Source of the DNA: Candidatus Methylobacter oryzae
Lineage (GTDB): Bacteria > Pseudomonadota > Gammaproteobacteria > Methylococcales > Methylomonadaceae
Direction of reading: 5' to 3'
Assembly: GCF_003994235.2 (NCBI RefSeq)
Contig: NZ_RYFG02000024.1
Location: forward strand, 23,356-59,672
Length of the DNA: 36,317 nt
Part shown: positions 9,168-18,345 of the stretch, in pieces
Layout: each line of letters opens with the position of its first letter
How positions within the stretch are numbered: the first letter of the stretch is position 1
Notes under the pieces: model-generated
Seen by the model: the letters and a program-made list of their open reading frames with translations, nothing else
Told to the model about the DNA's origin: nothing
Databases searched by the model: none
Program-made: the position numbers and the translations under genes

Positions 9168-11120
9168 TCAGTGACTCAGCAAAGCCAGCATTTCTTCGCG
9201 GCTGATGACCTCTTTCTCTTGTAAAAAGTTAGCCAGCTTTTCCAGCCCTTCCCTGTTCGCGGTGATAATGCCTCGCGCACGGGTTTCGGCTTCGGCAACC
9301 AACGCCTGGGCTTCAGTATCAAGAAGCCGGGCCGTTTCGTCGGAGTAATTGCGATAATCCGCGATTTCAGTTTCCAAATACTGGAGCTGCTGGCGCTTGC
9401 CGTAAGTCAATGCGCCCATTTTCTTGCTCATGCCCAAATTGCAGACCATATTGCGGGCAATCTCGCTGACTTTTTCCAGGTCATTCTGGGCGCCGGTTGA
9501 GATGTTGCCGAATATCACCGACTCCGCGATGCGCCCACCCAACAAAATCGCCATTTGGTCTTTCAACTCATCTTCTGTAGACAAGAATTTTTCCTCGGTC
9601 GGCAATTGCAAGGTAAAACCCAGTGCAGCCGCGCCGCGGGAAATAATCGATATTTTGTGTACGGGCTGGCCGGTCGGCACATGCTCGGCGACTATCGCGT
9701 GGCCTGACTCATGGAAAGCAACCCGGCGTTTTTCATCCGGAGTTAAAACACGGTTCTTTTTTTCCGGCCCGGCCAATATCCGGTCGATGGCGGATTCGAA
9801 ATCTTCCTTTTCAACTTTGTCGTGGCCGACGCGGGTCGCCATGATCGCCGCTTCATTGGCTATGTTGGCCAAGTCCGCGCCGACCAGGCCCGGCGTGCGC
9901 TTGGCGACGACTGCCAGATCGATGTCGTCAGCCAGCGTCAGCCCTTTGGTATGCAATTTAAGAATCTCGATGCGGTCCCGCAAATCCGGCTTATCGACCA
10001 CAATCTGGCGATCGAAACGGCCGGAACGCAATAAGGCTTTATCAAGCACTTCAGGGCGGTTGGTGGCCGCCATCACGACGACGCCGACCGAGGTATCGAA
10101 ACCGTCCATTTCGGTCAGTAGCTGATTCAGGGTCTGTTCGCGTTCGTCATGGCCGCCGATCATGACCGGGCCGCCCCGCGAACGGCCGATCGCGTCAAGC
10201 TCGTCGATGAATATGATACAGGGCGCTTTATTGCGCGCCTGTACAAACAGCTCGCGTACCCTGGCCGCGCCGACGCCGACGAACAATTCGATAAATTCGG
10301 AACCGCTGATGTTAAAGAACGGCACCTGCGCTTCGCCGGACACCGCACGCGCCAACAAGGTTTTGCCGGTTCCGGGCGGACCTACCAGCAGTACGCCTTT
10401 GGGCATGCGTCCGCCTAAGCGCTGGATTTTATCCGGCGATCTTAAAAAATCGATAGACTCTCCAAGTTCCTGCTTGGCGCTGTCGGCGCCGGCCACATCG
10501 TTAAAAGTGATTTTGGCTTGGGTATCCTGATGGATGTGAATCTTATCGCCCAAGTTCAGGAAGGATTGCGCGCCACCGGCTGCACTGCGGCGCATGATCC
10601 ACGACCAGACAAATACCAGGATCACCATCGGGATAACCCAGTTGAAAAACAGGTTAGTCAGCCAGTTGTCGCTGCTTCTGACGACAAAATCAACCTTATT
10701 CTGCTCCAGCATTTGCGCAAGATCGTTTTGCCACAGCGGGACCGTCATGAAGTTTCTTTCCGGCTTTTGCGGATCGTCCGATTTGATCGCACCGGTAATA
10801 TAACGCTCGGTGACGACTGCCTTGTCGATTTTCCCTTCCTTGACCAGCTTCATGAACTGGCTGAACGGAATTTCATCCCGTTTCACTTCCTGAATGTTAT
10901 TAATAAACGTCAGCAATAGAATGAACATCAGCACATAGAAAAAAATCTTTCTCTGCTTGGCTCCGGCGCTATCCTGATCGGGCGGCTTATTAACTTCCTT
11001 CTCCGGCTTCTGTTTGGATAAAAAATTTAAACCGTTCATCAGCAAGCCCTTCAGATAGGTGAAAAAATTACCCAACAATGTGAGCACCGTTTTGACAATG
11101 TCATTCCTTGAATCAGCCAT
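9168..11120 (-). CDS. ftsH: ATP-dependent zinc metalloprotease FtsH
   Basis: 650 residues. Two membrane helices (about 59-76 and 159-177) flank a periplasmic domain; the AAA+ ATPase follows with Walker A GPPGTGKT (247-254), Walker B IIFIDE (302-307) and a second region of homology ending RSGRFDRQI; the M41 zinc site is HESGH (470-474). It degrades membrane and short-lived cytosolic proteins as a hexamer on the inner membrane. The N-terminal 55 residues form an extension longer than in E. coli FtsH, and no rrmJ/ftsJ or folP neighbour is present, so this may be an accessory FtsH. Its ATG overlaps the stop of the M41-like gene by 8 bases. Confidence 0.93.
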   Translation of the reverse strand: MADSRNDIVKTVLTLLGNFFTYLKGLLMNGLNFLSKQKPEKEVNKPPDQDSAGAKQRKIFFYVLMFILLLTFINNIQEVKRDEIPFSQFMKLVKEGKIDKAVVTERYITGAIKSDDPQKPERNFMTVPLWQNDLAQMLEQNKVDFVVRSSDNWLTNLFFNWVIPMVILVFVWSWIMRRSAAGGAQSFLNLGDKIHIHQDTQAKITFNDVAGADSAKQELGESIDFLRSPDKIQRLGGRMPKGVLLVGPPGTGKTLLARAVSGEAQVPFFNISGSEFIELFVGVGAARVRELFVQARNKAPCIIFIDELDAIGRSRGGPVMIGGHDEREQTLNQLLTEMDGFDTSVGVVVMAATNRPEVLDKALLRSGRFDRQIVVDKPDLRDRIEILKLHTKGLTLADDIDLAVVAKRTPGLVGADLANIANEAAIMATRVGHDKVEKEDFESAIDRILAGPEKKNRVLTPDEKRRVAFHESGHAIVAEHVPTGQPVHKISIISRGAAALGFTLQLPTEEKFLSTEDELKDQMAILLGGRIAESVIFGNISTGAQNDLEKVSEIARNMVCNLGMSKKMGALTYGKRQQLQYLETEIADYRNYSDETARLLDTEAQALVAEAETRARGIITANREGLEKLANFLQEKEVISREEMLALLSH

Positions 11121-11907
11121 TCAGATAAGACCTTGCTGCGATTCTCCGATTTTGGAAGTAATCCACCGATTCATCGAGCATGGATCCTATCTCTTCACAT
11201 TCGATAATATTTTTGTCGTCGGCCAGGATATGATCGGCCAGTTTGGTGATCGCCGCCCAGTTTGCATCGTTATTTACAAAGTCAAACGCGGCATTAAACA
11301 ACTGATCCAGCTTTTCATCTATTTGCTGTTTGTCGTTAGAGAAACTTTGTAAATATTCATTAACCAAAGCAAGGTCGGAACGTCCGCCATAATTTTTCAA
11401 TGCTTTCAGGTGGACTAATTGGTTATTAAATAGTTCGCCATCGTCTTCGGCCACGTGTTTAGCCTCAGCCAGCGGACCAATCAGCAGATTGATAACATCG
11501 GCCTCGAAAGCGACCGTATAGTCTTTTACCAACTGTTCCATTGCGTCGTCATGTTCGGTACGCACCAGGCTCTCAATAGAAAGCGGCAATGATTGAATTA
11601 ACCGTCCGCCTTCTACCCGTGCAATGCAATCATCATGAGTTGTTTGATAAGCCATGATATCCGCATCCGTTACGCGCCCCGTTTCCTTAAAAATAATTTT
11701 GAAAAAAACCGGCGGCAATTGTCTGGCTTTATTGTTTAAATGGATACCCGCCGCATGTCCGGCCTCATGAAAAGCAACTCGTTTTTTATACCCCAAGGGC
11801 ATAAGTTTCATTTGAGCGGACAAGCTGCTCAACTCAGCTTTATGATCTGTTAATTGTTCCGGATTGAAAATATCAATTATCTTATTTCGTTTCATATTCA
11901 ACACCAT
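11113..11907 (-). CDS. stand-alone M41-like metallopeptidase domain with a repeat-encoded insert
   Basis: 264 residues. It has an FtsH-like zinc motif (KRVAFHEAGHA, residues 43-52) but no AAA+ ATPase and no membrane helix. Residues about 22-40 are the translation of one copy of the 54-bp repeat (AELSSLSAQMKLMPLGYK), which runs directly into the peptidase motif. The rest is helical and acidic and does not resemble the remainder of FtsH closely. It overlaps ftsH by 8 bases, so the two are surely co-expressed; a regulatory or adaptor role toward FtsH is inference. Starts at 11907 or 11895 are both possible, with no strong Shine-Dalgarno; the repeat itself offers an in-frame ATG (residue 36). Confidence 0.75.
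   Translation of the reverse strand: MVLNMKRNKIIDIFNPEQLTDHKAELSSLSAQMKLMPLGYKKRVAFHEAGHAAGIHLNNKARQLPPVFFKIIFKETGRVTDADIMAYQTTHDDCIARVEGGRLIQSLPLSIESLVRTEHDDAMEQLVKDYTVAFEADVINLLIGPLAEAKHVAEDDGELFNNQLVHLKALKNYGGRSDLALVNEYLQSFSNDKQQIDEKLDQLFNAAFDFVNNDANWAAITKLADHILADDKNIIECEEIGSMLDESVDYFQNRRIAARSYLNG
11789..11842 (-). repeat. 54-bp palindromic coding repeat inside the M41-like gene
   Basis: One copy, in frame, immediately before the codons for the HEAGH motif. One arm is TTGAGCGG against CTGCTCAA, giving one G-U pair in the stem. Confidence 0.9.
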
Positions 11908-11942
11908 AGCTTTTTCGTCAACATCTTCTGCGATTTATAAAG

Positions 11943-12188
11943 TTATTCAACATCCTGAAACCAATAGAAATACTGATTTTTTATCTCCGATTCCGCTTCC
12001 AGCCAATCTTCCTGTTCATGCCCGCCGGCAAAGCCTCTTTTTTCGGCTTTGCCGTAAGCCCGTTCTGCAATCATTTTTTGAAGTTTCTCCTTATCAATGC
12101 CTCCCTCATCTAGGGAGCTTTGCGCTAAATTTAAATCAACCACAACCTCACCTCTTGCGCATTGCGAAAGAATGTTTTCGTTTTTCAT
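11943..12188 (-). CDS. DUF2934 family small protein
   Basis: 81 residues from the ATG at 12188. The C-terminal part (IAERAYGKAEKRGFAGGHEQ, then DWLEAESEI) is the DUF2934 pattern, in which a helix with IRERAY is followed by a DWLxAE motif. Function of the family is unknown. The start is tentative because no good ribosome binding site is seen; a TTG at 12251 would lengthen it. It ends 35 bases before the M41-like gene and is probably the first gene of that minus-strand group. Confidence 0.65.
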   Translation of the reverse strand: MKNENILSQCARGEVVVDLNLAQSSLDEGGIDKEKLQKMIAERAYGKAEKRGFAGGHEQEDWLEAESEIKNQYFYWFQDVE

Positions 12189-12353
12189 TCTAGGGAGAAA
12201 GGGGGGATGGGACAATCGGTATAAACACTTAGCGGGCCAGTTTAGCGCCAAAGATGAGCTTGTGTAATTCGTATGAATACCTATGTTTATTAAATATTTT
12301 TTAACTATTCAGACACTGCTGTACTAAGGCGAAGGTCCAAGGTATTTTGCCCT

Positions 12354-14516
12354 TTAACCTTCCCCTATCAAGTTCCGGAAAATGTTCGACCGGGGCAAAA
12401 CCGGAGAGCTGTATAAATAGCCTTGTCCGCCGTCGCAACCCAGGTCGATCAATCGTTGATGCTGAGCTTTCGATTCAACGCCAATCGCAACAACCTGCAA
12501 ATGCAATCCATGGCCCAAGGCTACCAACGCGCGAATGATGTCTTCGTCATTAACGTCATCCAGCACATCGGCGACGAACGAGCTGTTGATTTTCAACTTT
12601 TTTACAGGAATACGTTTTAAGTTGTTAAACGAAAAACAACCCACGCCAAAATCATCGATCGTCAGCTCTATTCCCAATGCGACCAGCTTGTTCAGCGCTT
12701 TTATCATTTGCCCGGAGTTATCCATAAAGCCGCTGCCGGTCAGTTCCAACTCAAGATAAGACGGGTCCAGGCCGGTCGAAGTTAATACGCGTTCAACCGT
12801 AGCAACAAAATCGGATCGTAAAAACTGAATAGCGGAAACATTGACGATCATTTTATTGACGTACAGTTCCTCCTCCAGCCACTGCACCATCTGCATGCAT
12901 GCGTGTTGTAGGGCCCATTCGCCAAGCGCTACGATAAAACCGCTTTCCTCGGCTATGCTGATAAACTGCTTGGGCGGCATCAATCCCAGCGTTGGGTGCA
13001 TCCAGCGCACCGAAGACTCAACACCGATAAGTTCCCCGGTTTTAAGGCAAACCTGAGGTTGGTAATACAGGACCAATTCGTGCCGCTCGATCGACTGGCG
13101 TAACGCGCATTCCATCGACATTTTCTCAAACGCTTCCGTGGTGAGTTCCAAACTGTAATATTGAAAGTTGTTTCGCCCTTCTTTCTTTGCCCGGTACATT
13201 GCCGCATCGGCATTTTTAATCAGCGTATCGGTATCTCGCCCATCTTGCGGAAACAGGCTGATGCCGACGCTGGTCGAGACTTTCAAACGGTATCCTTTTA
13301 TATAAACGGGAGCGTTAAAAGTATCGATCAGCTTCCGTGCAAGCTTGGCAGGATTTTTAGTGTTGGGAATGTTTTCCATGAACACGACAAACTCATCGCC
13401 GGCATAACGCGAAACGGTATCTTCTTTCCTGACCAGGTTTTTGATGCGTTTAGCGACTTCCCGTAATAATCCGTCGCCAACCGCATGACCGTAGGTATCG
13501 TTAATGCCTTTGAAACGATCAAGATCAAGAAATAATACGGCGGCTTGCGAGCCTTCCCGAAGTGCGTTTTGCAACGAGTGATCGATACGATCCTTCAGCA
13601 GCAAGCGGTTCGGCAATCGCGTTAACGGATCATGATAGGCCAGGAAACCCAGATGATCCTGGGCTTTCTTAAAATGCGTGATATCCATAAACACATGAAC
13701 GTAATGAAGCACTTCTCCGTTCGAATCCTTTACCTCGTTAACGGTAGTCCATGACGGAAAATCCGCATTGCTTTTATGGCGTCGCCAGACTTCACCCTGC
13801 CAGTTATTGACTGTTTTAGTAAAGTTGTTGAGTTCGTCGGCCATTTTTAAACTGTTCTTTTTCGATTGTAAAAATTGCGCGTCTTGCCCGTAAACATCCT
13901 GCTGCGTAAAGCCGGTTAGCTCTGTAAATGCATCGTTAATCGAAACTATTTTTCTGTCTTTATCGGTAACGAATATGCCTTCGCCGATATTGTTAAAAAT
14001 CACCGACGCCATGCTGAGCTCGTCTTCTGACTGCTTTTGCGGAGTAATATCCGTCAACGTCATTAACACCTGATGAGGCTGACTCTCCCCCATCCTGAAT
14101 TCGGGCACTGAATTAACAACAACCCAAAGATAACTTTGGCGATCCGCGTTAAACAGCCTTATAACGACGTCTTCAACAGGCTTGCCGGTACGCAAGGCCA
14201 ACACTGACGGATGCCGCTCTTCCGGCAGTACCGAACCGTCTTCGCTGAAGAATGTAACGCAAGAATCAACAAACTTGCGCCCTATAATAATGTCGCGGGG
14301 AATACCGAGAAGCTGTTCGGCGGCCTGATTGACAGCCATCACAATACTCGCGGCATCCAGATAAATAACACTCTGGTCGATATTTTCGAACAAGCTGCGA
14401 TACTTAGCCTCGTTAACCTTTAACGTATCAATGGCCAGATTGCGATTCGTTAATTGAGGCATAACAGGAAAAAACGAACTGACCGCTCCGAGGCATTGCT
14501 GAAATTTTCCGAACAT
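12354..14516 (-). CDS. PAS-PAS-GGDEF-EAL protein, EAL domain degenerate
   Basis: 720 residues with no membrane helix. Two PAS domains (about 35-155 and 165-285) precede a GGDEF domain with motif YAGDEF (371-376; A for the first G, as in some active cyclases) and an EAL domain from about residue 470. In the EAL domain the signature is ESS instead of EAL (500-502), LKINSSF replaces LKIDRSF, ELTGSG replaces ELTE, and AIGVES replaces AEGVET, while IDDFG and QGY remain. I infer that it makes cyclic di-GMP or only senses it, and that phosphodiesterase activity is weak or lost. GGAG stands 9-10 bases before the ATG. A copy of the 54-bp repeat begins 42 bases upstream of the start. Confidence 0.9.
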   Translation of the reverse strand: MFGKFQQCLGAVSSFFPVMPQLTNRNLAIDTLKVNEAKYRSLFENIDQSVIYLDAASIVMAVNQAAEQLLGIPRDIIIGRKFVDSCVTFFSEDGSVLPEERHPSVLALRTGKPVEDVVIRLFNADRQSYLWVVVNSVPEFRMGESQPHQVLMTLTDITPQKQSEDELSMASVIFNNIGEGIFVTDKDRKIVSINDAFTELTGFTQQDVYGQDAQFLQSKKNSLKMADELNNFTKTVNNWQGEVWRRHKSNADFPSWTTVNEVKDSNGEVLHYVHVFMDITHFKKAQDHLGFLAYHDPLTRLPNRLLLKDRIDHSLQNALREGSQAAVLFLDLDRFKGINDTYGHAVGDGLLREVAKRIKNLVRKEDTVSRYAGDEFVVFMENIPNTKNPAKLARKLIDTFNAPVYIKGYRLKVSTSVGISLFPQDGRDTDTLIKNADAAMYRAKKEGRNNFQYYSLELTTEAFEKMSMECALRQSIERHELVLYYQPQVCLKTGELIGVESSVRWMHPTLGLMPPKQFISIAEESGFIVALGEWALQHACMQMVQWLEEELYVNKMIVNVSAIQFLRSDFVATVERVLTSTGLDPSYLELELTGSGFMDNSGQMIKALNKLVALGIELTIDDFGVGCFSFNNLKRIPVKKLKINSSFVADVLDDVNDEDIIRALVALGHGLHLQVVAIGVESKAQHQRLIDLGCDGGQGYLYSSPVLPRSNIFRNLIGEG

Positions 14517-14557
14517 TGCATTTCTACTCCTTGGATAACAAAACTATCCAACATTTA

Positions 14558-14610
14558 TACCCTTGGGCATAAGTTTCGTTTGAGCGGACGAGCCGCTCAA
14601 CTCAGCTAAA
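14558..14610 (-). repeat. palindromic repeat copy upstream of the GGDEF-EAL gene
   Basis: A 53-bp copy (one base shorter in the CCC-GGG part). Its stem is TTGAGCGG/CCGCTCAA, a two-sided compensatory change relative to TTGAGCAG/CTGCTCAA. It lies in the probable 5' leader of the gene starting at 14516, in the same orientation relative to the gene as in the M41-like gene. Confidence 0.85.
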
Positions 14611-14783
14611 TGGGTAATCTTTGAGAATTAAGTATTCTTCTAAGAAATACTCAGGGGTGGTAGCTTGCAATAAAATTAAAGATACCGAAGCCCTTGCGGG
14701 GGCTCTATTAAAGAAAAAGCTATCTCGGCAAAAAGACTCGAAAAATATAAAACGATTTGACACAAATACTACGACTAGTCTAG

Positions 14784-14812
14784 GCCGCGGCATTCCGCGG
14801 CTTACTTTTTTT
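14784..14812 (+). terminator. strong hairpin with T-run at the end of the 78-residue ORF
   Basis: GCCGCGG-CATT-CCGCGGC followed by TTACTTTTTTT on the plus strand. It directly abuts the stop of the minus-strand gene at 14802. The T-run suits plus-strand transcripts, although no plus-strand gene is called upstream; it may serve as a bidirectional end. Confidence 0.5.
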
Positions 14813-15038
14813 GCAAAAACAATTTATTCCGAGGTTTGATTTTCGCGCCAACAACGAAATCCGAGTTTCTATCTTTTGCGTAGGCATTCTTCTTTGATTT
14901 GATTTTCGCTTCCTTATAATATTCAAGTTCATCAGTCATGAACTGCTTTTCCTTTAGCTCAATATCAATCCCGGAAATCTTGTATTGCCAGTTTGCACTC
15001 CACTGTTGCATTTCATCCTCTAAATTAATTGTTGCCAT
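14802..15038 (-). CDS. 78-residue protein of unknown function
   Basis: A small, lysine- and glutamate-rich protein (MATINLEDEMQQWSANWQYK at the start, KKNAYAKDRNSDF later), soluble, without signal peptide. The ATG at 15038 is preceded by CCGGAGAATGAT, a good ribosome binding site, which is the main reason to call it. A hairpin follows at its stop. No family recognised. Confidence 0.55.
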   Translation of the reverse strand: MATINLEDEMQQWSANWQYKISGIDIELKEKQFMTDELEYYKEAKIKSKKNAYAKDRNSDFVVGAKIKPRNKLFLQKK

Positions 15039-15655
15039 ATCATTCTCCGGACTTTCCCGTATTGATCGACATAAATTGGCTCGAACCCGGCATTGTTTTA
15101 TTACAATTCTCTTAGTTTAAAAAACTAACGGTAATTGCTAGTTATCTATCGGCAGATAAATAACGATAAACTTCTCCATTAATTTATAGGCAAATGTTAT
15201 AGCAAAGAAAATAGCTGCAAAATTCGTACATATACCTAGGTGTTTTTGCTTATGTATTTCCACGCATGAATGTCATATATTGTTAATAAATCTAAAATAA
15301 AAATACTGGACAACATTAATCAGTCTATTAAACAACTAATAAAAACAATAACCTGACAACAACCCCGCTGACTTGCCCGACTACTTATTTAGTTATAATA
15401 TCGGCAAAGATAGCGCCAAGGTTTCAGTTTTTTGTAAGTATTTTTATTCATCGCAGAAATTCAAGCGGACTTAATAAAGCGGATTTCTCCGATAACAATA
15501 GAATTCCTGAATAAAGAGCAATTGTGTAAATCAGGACATATTACTGAAATACCTCAAATACAATTAAAGTACTCAGTATTGGTTCTGAAGGAGAATAGCG
15601 TGTTTATATTTTCAATCGGCATTTTTGGCTAAGGCGCAAAAACGGATATGAGTTT
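15039..15655. other. long AT-rich leader region before the histidine kinase gene
   Basis: About 615 bases between divergent genes. Visible items are a TATAAT hexamer at 15394-15399 with only a poor -35, and a 10-codon frame at 15600-15632 with a strong ribosome binding site (listed separately). Nothing else was recognised. Confidence 0.4.
15600..15632 (+). CDS. possible 10-residue leader peptide before the kinase gene
   Basis: GTG TTT ATA and so on, encoding MFIFSIGIFG, preceded by GAAGGAGAATAGC, a much better ribosome binding site than that of the kinase gene 24 bases further on. It could act in translational coupling or be accidental. Confidence 0.25.
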   Translation: MFIFSIGIFG

Positions 15656-17560
15656 ATGAGAAAAGCAACTGACAGGCATACGGATACTGAAAGTCTTGAC
15701 GAAAAAGCGGAGGCTTTACTTAATAAGCATCGTAATACGATCCGCAAACGAGCGGAAACCATGCTTCAGCACTCGGGGGTCAATATTGCCCGGATGTCTA
15801 CTGCCGACATTGAAAAGCTACTGTTTGAATTTCAGGTCTATCAATTAGAACTGAAAATGCAGAATGAGGAACTGAATAGAGCCCACCATGAATTGACTGC
15901 ATCCCGCGATACTTACGCGCAGCTCTACGATTCATCACCCGTTGGCTACCTGACGTTGAATGAATCGGGGATTATCCAAAAATCCAATCTTGCCGCCGCA
16001 TCCCTGCTTGGTAAACAGAGAGAGGAGCTGGTCAACAAGCGATTTGGAAAATTCATTCATCCGTCGGATCAAGATAACTACTACCTGTTTATTCATCACC
16101 TCTTACCGAAAAAAAACAGTCACCTTAACGCCAAAATCAACACGCTGAAGGACTCGCCTGCTCACCCGGAATGTAAGTATTTTCGACTTGCCGCGAATGC
16201 ATTCCAGCAAGACGATAAAAACAAAAATCCAACTTATGTCGAATGTTACGCCAGAGTCGTTTACAACGATAAAAACGCGCTGCAAATATTACTGACCATC
16301 AATAACGTCACCGAACGTAAACAGGCGCAAGAAACCATCGCCTACCTTAATGAAAAGCTGGAAGAAAAAGTGCGCAGGCAAACGAGCGAATTAATCGTCA
16401 GTAACCTGAGTCTAATGAAGAAAGTTGAAGAACTACGGCGCTCCAAACATCAATTACTGGAACGGGAAGCTAAACTCAATTCGATCTTTAATGCGTCGAT
16501 AGAAGGCATTATTACTGTCGATATGTCGAATATCATCGTATCCGCAAATGCAGCGGTGGAAACTATTTTCGGTTATCAACCGGAAGAACTGGTCGATTGC
16601 AGCATCAACAAACTGATACCGTCGTCGTTAAGACAAACGACTACTTCCAGCTCAGCGCAACTGGAAAAAATTGTCGATCAAATCCAGGAAGTTGAAGGTA
16701 TTCATAAGAACGGCTATGTAGTGCCTCTCGATATATCGATAGCGGAGTTTTCGGTCGACAATGCACACTATTTTACCCATATTGTGCGCGACGTCAGTTT
16801 GCGCAAGCACCGGGAGCGTCAAGACAAAGAACATCTGGACGAACTCGCGCATGTTACCCGGCTTGGCTTGATGGGTGAAATGGCGTCGGGCATTGCTCAT
16901 GAAGTCAATCAACCCTTGTCCGCGATTTCCAGCTATACGCAAGTCAGTTTAAACCTGATTGATGCAGAAGACCCCGACTTGATAAAACTGACGGAAATTT
17001 TATACAAGACTCAACAGCAGGCTTTAAGAGCGGGGCGGATCGTTCATCGCATGAGAGAGTTTGTCAAATCCCATGCCAAACACCGCTCAAGCGCCGATAT
17101 TAACAGTTTGATCCATGAAGCGGTCAGCCTGTGCATTTCCGAACTTAAACAGAACGGTATAAGACTGACGTTTGAACTGGAAAGCAAGCTGCCGCTGATC
17201 GACGTCGATCATGTACAAATTGAACAAGTCATCATAAACCTGATCCGCAACAGCGTCGATGCGTTGAAAACATCGCACGTAAAACAACAGCGCCACGTCG
17301 CGATCCATAGCCGGTTGACGCACAACAACGGCATCCAGGTCAGGGTGAAAGACAATGGGCCTGGGCTCGATGCCGAGCAACAGCAAAAAATATTGACCCC
17401 TTTTTACACGACCAAAGCGGACGGCATGGGCATGGGATTATCCATCAGCCGTTCGTTGATTGAAGCCCACGATGGAAGCTTGCATTTCAACAGCCAACCT
17501 GGCAAAGGAACTACTTTCTATTTCATATTACCTATACGGAGAAAACCTGATGAGCAATAA
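15656..17560 (+). CDS. FixL-like PAS sensor histidine kinase
   Basis: 634 residues, cytosolic. An N-terminal helical part (ELQxxQLELxMQNEEL type, about 55-80) leads into two PAS domains (about 85-225 and 275-385), then a HisKA domain with the phosphorylated histidine in GIAHEVNQPL (H415) and an ATPase domain with NLIRNSVDA, DNGPGLD and GMGMGLSISRS. The linker and H-box closely resemble FixL, but the second PAS domain lacks the histidine region that binds haem in FixL, so oxygen sensing is not supported. Its partner is the FixJ-like regulator that overlaps its stop. The ATG at 15656 lacks a good Shine-Dalgarno. Confidence 0.9.
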   Translation: MRKATDRHTDTESLDEKAEALLNKHRNTIRKRAETMLQHSGVNIARMSTADIEKLLFEFQVYQLELKMQNEELNRAHHELTASRDTYAQLYDSSPVGYLTLNESGIIQKSNLAAASLLGKQREELVNKRFGKFIHPSDQDNYYLFIHHLLPKKNSHLNAKINTLKDSPAHPECKYFRLAANAFQQDDKNKNPTYVECYARVVYNDKNALQILLTINNVTERKQAQETIAYLNEKLEEKVRRQTSELIVSNLSLMKKVEELRRSKHQLLEREAKLNSIFNASIEGIITVDMSNIIVSANAAVETIFGYQPEELVDCSINKLIPSSLRQTTTSSSAQLEKIVDQIQEVEGIHKNGYVVPLDISIAEFSVDNAHYFTHIVRDVSLRKHRERQDKEHLDELAHVTRLGLMGEMASGIAHEVNQPLSAISSYTQVSLNLIDAEDPDLIKLTEILYKTQQQALRAGRIVHRMREFVKSHAKHRSSADINSLIHEAVSLCISELKQNGIRLTFELESKLPLIDVDHVQIEQVIINLIRNSVDALKTSHVKQQRHVAIHSRLTHNNGIQVRVKDNGPGLDAEQQQKILTPFYTTKADGMGMGLSISRSLIEAHDGSLHFNSQPGKGTTFYFILPIRRKPDEQ

Positions 17561-18200
17561 TAATTCAACACCTGTTGTTTATTTAGTTGACGATGAATTC
17601 GCAATACGGGACTCGCTAAGTTTATTGATTGAGTCGTCAGGGCAAACAGTCAGAAGTTTTGAATCCGCCGAGGCATTTTTGAACAACTATGATCCCGGAC
17701 AGCCGGGCTGCCTGGTCCTGGACGTCAGAATGCCGTTAATGACAGGCCATGAACTACAGAGTGAATTATTAAACAGGGGGATCAACATTCCGATCATATT
17801 TATTAGCGGCCATGCCGATATTGCCGACTCGGCAAAAGCCTTCCGGTCCGGTGCCGTCGATTTCCTGGAAAAGCCGTTTAATAACGAAATATTGCTGGAG
17901 CGTATCAATGAGGCCATCAAAAAAGACGTCGTTTATAGGGAAGAATATTCGAAAAAACGCCTGATACAAGACCGCATAGATCATCTGACCGCAAGAGAAA
18001 GAGAAGTGCTGGGATTGATCGTCAAAAGTCACTCCAACAAAGAATCAGCAAAAATACTCAATATCAGCAACCGTACCGTAGACGTCCACAGAGCGAGCAT
18101 CATGGAAAAGATGCAGGCAGAAAACGTCGCCGAACTGATAACGATGGTCATGTATTGCGAGTCGCCGGATAGCCTATCGCTGGAAAAAAGGCCTTATTGA
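17550..18200 (+). CDS. FixJ-like two-component response regulator
   Basis: 216 residues. The receiver domain has the acidic pair VDDE, the phospho-acceptor D58 in CLVLDVRMP, and the conserved lysine in EKPF. A LuxR-type helix-turn-helix follows (LTAREREVLGLI, NKESAKILNISNRTVDVHRASIMEKM). It would be phosphorylated by the kinase encoded just upstream and activate transcription. The ATG at 17550 is preceded by GGAGAAAACC and overlaps the kinase gene by 11 bases; the longer frame from 17460 is kinase shadow. Confidence 0.93.
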   Translation: MSNNNSTPVVYLVDDEFAIRDSLSLLIESSGQTVRSFESAEAFLNNYDPGQPGCLVLDVRMPLMTGHELQSELLNRGINIPIIFISGHADIADSAKAFRSGAVDFLEKPFNNEILLERINEAIKKDVVYREEYSKKRLIQDRIDHLTAREREVLGLIVKSHSNKESAKILNISNRTVDVHRASIMEKMQAENVAELITMVMYCESPDSLSLEKRPY

Positions 18201-18345
18201 TGACGCTATTATTACGCTCGGAAATTTTACACCGTTTACGGCTATCTATCGGGTATCCGGATGAGTTCGCGCCAGGCTTGCTGAAAACTACTCGCAGGGC
18301 CGGGCATTTCGTGCGACGACTTAAACAGCCCTATTTAGATAAGGC

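Noticed and set aside
8999-9205. 68-codon ORF with repeated VPFVPF and VYFVYF
   Set aside because: It is a translation of the TTTCGTG tandem array, ending inside ftsH on the other strand.
16475-16815. Haem-binding PAS domain of a true FixL
   Set aside because: The PAS fold and linker resemble FixL, but the histidine-containing helix region is replaced by a serine/threonine-rich stretch.
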